NCBI GenBank assembly: GCA_001986395.2
Contig: MQVO02000059.1
Location: 1-64,000 of the forward strand
Origin: Irpex lacteus
Taxonomy: Eukaryota; Basidiomycota; Agaricomycetes; Polyporales; Irpicaceae
Direction of reading: 5' to 3'
DNA length: 64,000 bases
Shown here: positions 62,480 through 64,000 of the stretch, in pieces
Position numbering within the stretch: position 1 is the first letter of the stretch
Layout of the letters: each line of letters starts with the position of its first letter
Program-made: the position numbers and the translations under genes
Notes under the pieces: model-generated
What the model was told of the DNA's origin: nothing
What the model saw: only the letters and a program-made list of their open reading frames with translations
Database searches by the model: none

Positions 62480-64000
62480 ATGTCCGCTGAACGTGCCGCT
62501 TTCCAAGCAGAGGTCGAGAAGGTTAAGAAGTGGTGGGCGGTATGTACCTAGTCGTGTACGCTGTTGCTGTCTTTCGGTTTACTCATGTACTGCACAGGAA
62601 CCACGATGGAGGAAGACCAAGCGTCCATACACCGCTGAGCAGGTCGTCTCCAAGCGAGGCACTCTCCCTATCGCCTACCCCGCAGGCGTCCTCGGAAAGA
62701 AACTCTATGCCCTCCTCGAGGAGCGCTGGGCCAAGCGTGAGCCCTCTCACACCTATGGCGCGTGAGTAGCAATTGCCTTGTTCGAGTTGTGATGATACTG
62801 ACTCTTGTTGCAGTCTGGACCCCGTACAAGTGACTCAAATGGCCAAATACCTCGAGACTGTCTACGTCTCCGGCTGGCAGTCATCCAGCACCGCTTCCAG
62901 CTCAAACGAGCCCGGCCCCGATCTCGCAGGTAAGTGTGACTCTAAAGAGAATACAGCAGAAACTCACGGAACATTATTCTAGACTACCCCTCCAACACCG
63001 TCCCCAACAAGGTCGAGCACCTCTTCTATGCCCAGCTCTTCCATGACCGGAAACAGCAGGAAGCGCGCTCAAATCTCTCAGAAGCCGAGCTCGCAAAGAC
63101 TCCCGTCATCGACTACCTCCGACCCATCATCGCCGATGCCGATACCGGACATGGTGGTATCACCGCCACCTTGAAGCTCGCAAAGATGTTCATCGAGAAG
63201 GGTGCCGCTGGTATTCACATTGAGGACCAGGCGCCCGGAACGAAGAAGTGCGGACACATGGCCGGAAAGGTGCTCGTCCCCATCTCTGAGCACATCAACC
63301 GTCTCGTGGCCATCCGTCTTCAATTCGATATCATGGGCGTCGACAACCTCGTCATTGCCCGAACAGACTCTGAGGCTGCCACTCTTATCACCACCAACGT
63401 CGACGAGCGTGATCACGCGTTCATCCTTGGTTCCACGAACCCCAACCTCCGCCCCTTGGTTACCATACTGAACGAGGCTGAGGCTGCTGGAAAGACCGGC
63501 ACGGCTTTGGAAGCCGCTGAGGAGGAGTGGACGAGCCAAGCTGGAATCGAACTGTTCTCTGTTACCCTCTCGAAAGCCCTCAAAGCTCAAACTGGCGCTT
63601 CCGATGCGAAGATCCAGCAGTTCCAAGCTCGCATCGCACACGCCTCATGGCCCGGTGCCGTCGAGATCGCCAAGAAGGAGTTCGGCCTGAAGACAGTGCC
63701 ATTCTGGGACTGGGACGCACCCCGTACTCGTGAGGGCTTCTACCGCTACCAAGGTGGCACCCAGTGCGCGATCAACCGTGCTATCGCATACGCCCCTCAC
63801 GCCGATGCCTTGTGGATGGAGACCAAGAAGCCCATCTACTCGCAAGCGAAGGAGTTCGCTGATGGTGTGCACGCTGTCTACCCTGAGCAGTGGCTTGCGT
63901 ACAACTTGAGCCCGTCGTTCAACTGGGAGGCTGCCGGTCTCTCGCCTCAGCAGACGAAGGACTTTGTCTGGGACCTCGGCAAGCTCGGATTCGTCTGGCA
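62480..64000 (+). CDS. ICL1: Isocitrate lyase, 3' end outside the window
   Basis: Glyoxylate-cycle enzyme: cleaves isocitrate to succinate and glyoxylate, needed for growth on acetate or fatty acids. Exons 62480-62539, 62598-62761, 62814-62929 and 62993 to beyond 64000; introns 58, 52 and 63 bp. Visible sequence: N-terminal helix ([13 protein letters not shown]), [11 protein letters not shown], the Mg/substrate region [27 protein letters not shown] with the catalytic KKCGHM at 63244-63261, [10 protein letters not shown], and [14 protein letters not shown]. About 450 residues lie inside; fungal enzymes are around 530-550, so roughly 100 are missing to the right. No damage seen. Confidence 0.95.

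Overview
The window is a transposon-rich stretch of a filamentous basidiomycete genome, probably Agaricomycotina. Host genes carry many 46-65 bp introns with GTRNGT donors and CTGAC/CTAAC branch sites. The right end holds ALG7 (dolichyl-phosphate GlcNAc-1-phosphotransferase) and isocitrate lyase, and the mobile elements are typical of mushroom-forming fungi. All coordinates and splice sites were read by eye; no database search was possible.

Layout. (1) 1-3934: two minus-strand host genes of unknown function; the left one is cut by the window edge and probably frameshifted. (2) About 3.95-25 kb: an AT-rich minus-strand Helitron (DUF6570-like region, Rep, chromodomain-like segment, PIF1-type helicase, USP-like cysteine protease). 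Its single reading frame is cut by a 13.15 kb Ty3/gypsy element, here called C (8372-21522), with apparently identical 881 bp LTRs and a 4 bp target duplication. (3) 25.4-30.2 kb: a nucleotidyltransferase-like F-box-type gene and a 17-exon gene for a very charged protein. (4) 30697-53913: gypsy element A, into which the sister element B (40623-52500, LTRs differing at one base, 4 bp target duplication) is nested. (5) 53914-58775: a DIRS-type retroelement (gag, zinc-finger ORF, RT-RNase H, tyrosine recombinase) whose recombinase gene is truncated at the A LTR. (6) 59.6-64 kb: ALG7 and the 5' part of isocitrate lyase, both plus strand.

The most unusual system is in elements A and B. Each carries, between pol and the 3' LTR, a spliced gene on the opposite strand, encoding an acidic protein with a Zn2Cys6-like cysteine cluster. 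In both elements this gene lies between two copies of a polypurine tract plus a small hairpin with a constant loop and changing stem. Each element is also saturated with its own CGG-containing word (CGGAA/TTCCG in A, GCCGA/TCGGC in B). My hypothesis is that the antisense protein recognises its own element's DNA, by analogy with the VANC anti-silencing proteins of plant VANDAL elements. B looks complete: gag-protease, a -1 frameshift site, and intact RT, RNase H and integrase. A has a frameshift in pol.

Insertion order read from the sequence: the DIRS element predates its truncation at A; A LTRs differ at roughly 2-3% of positions; B then inserted into A; C inserted into the Helitron recently.
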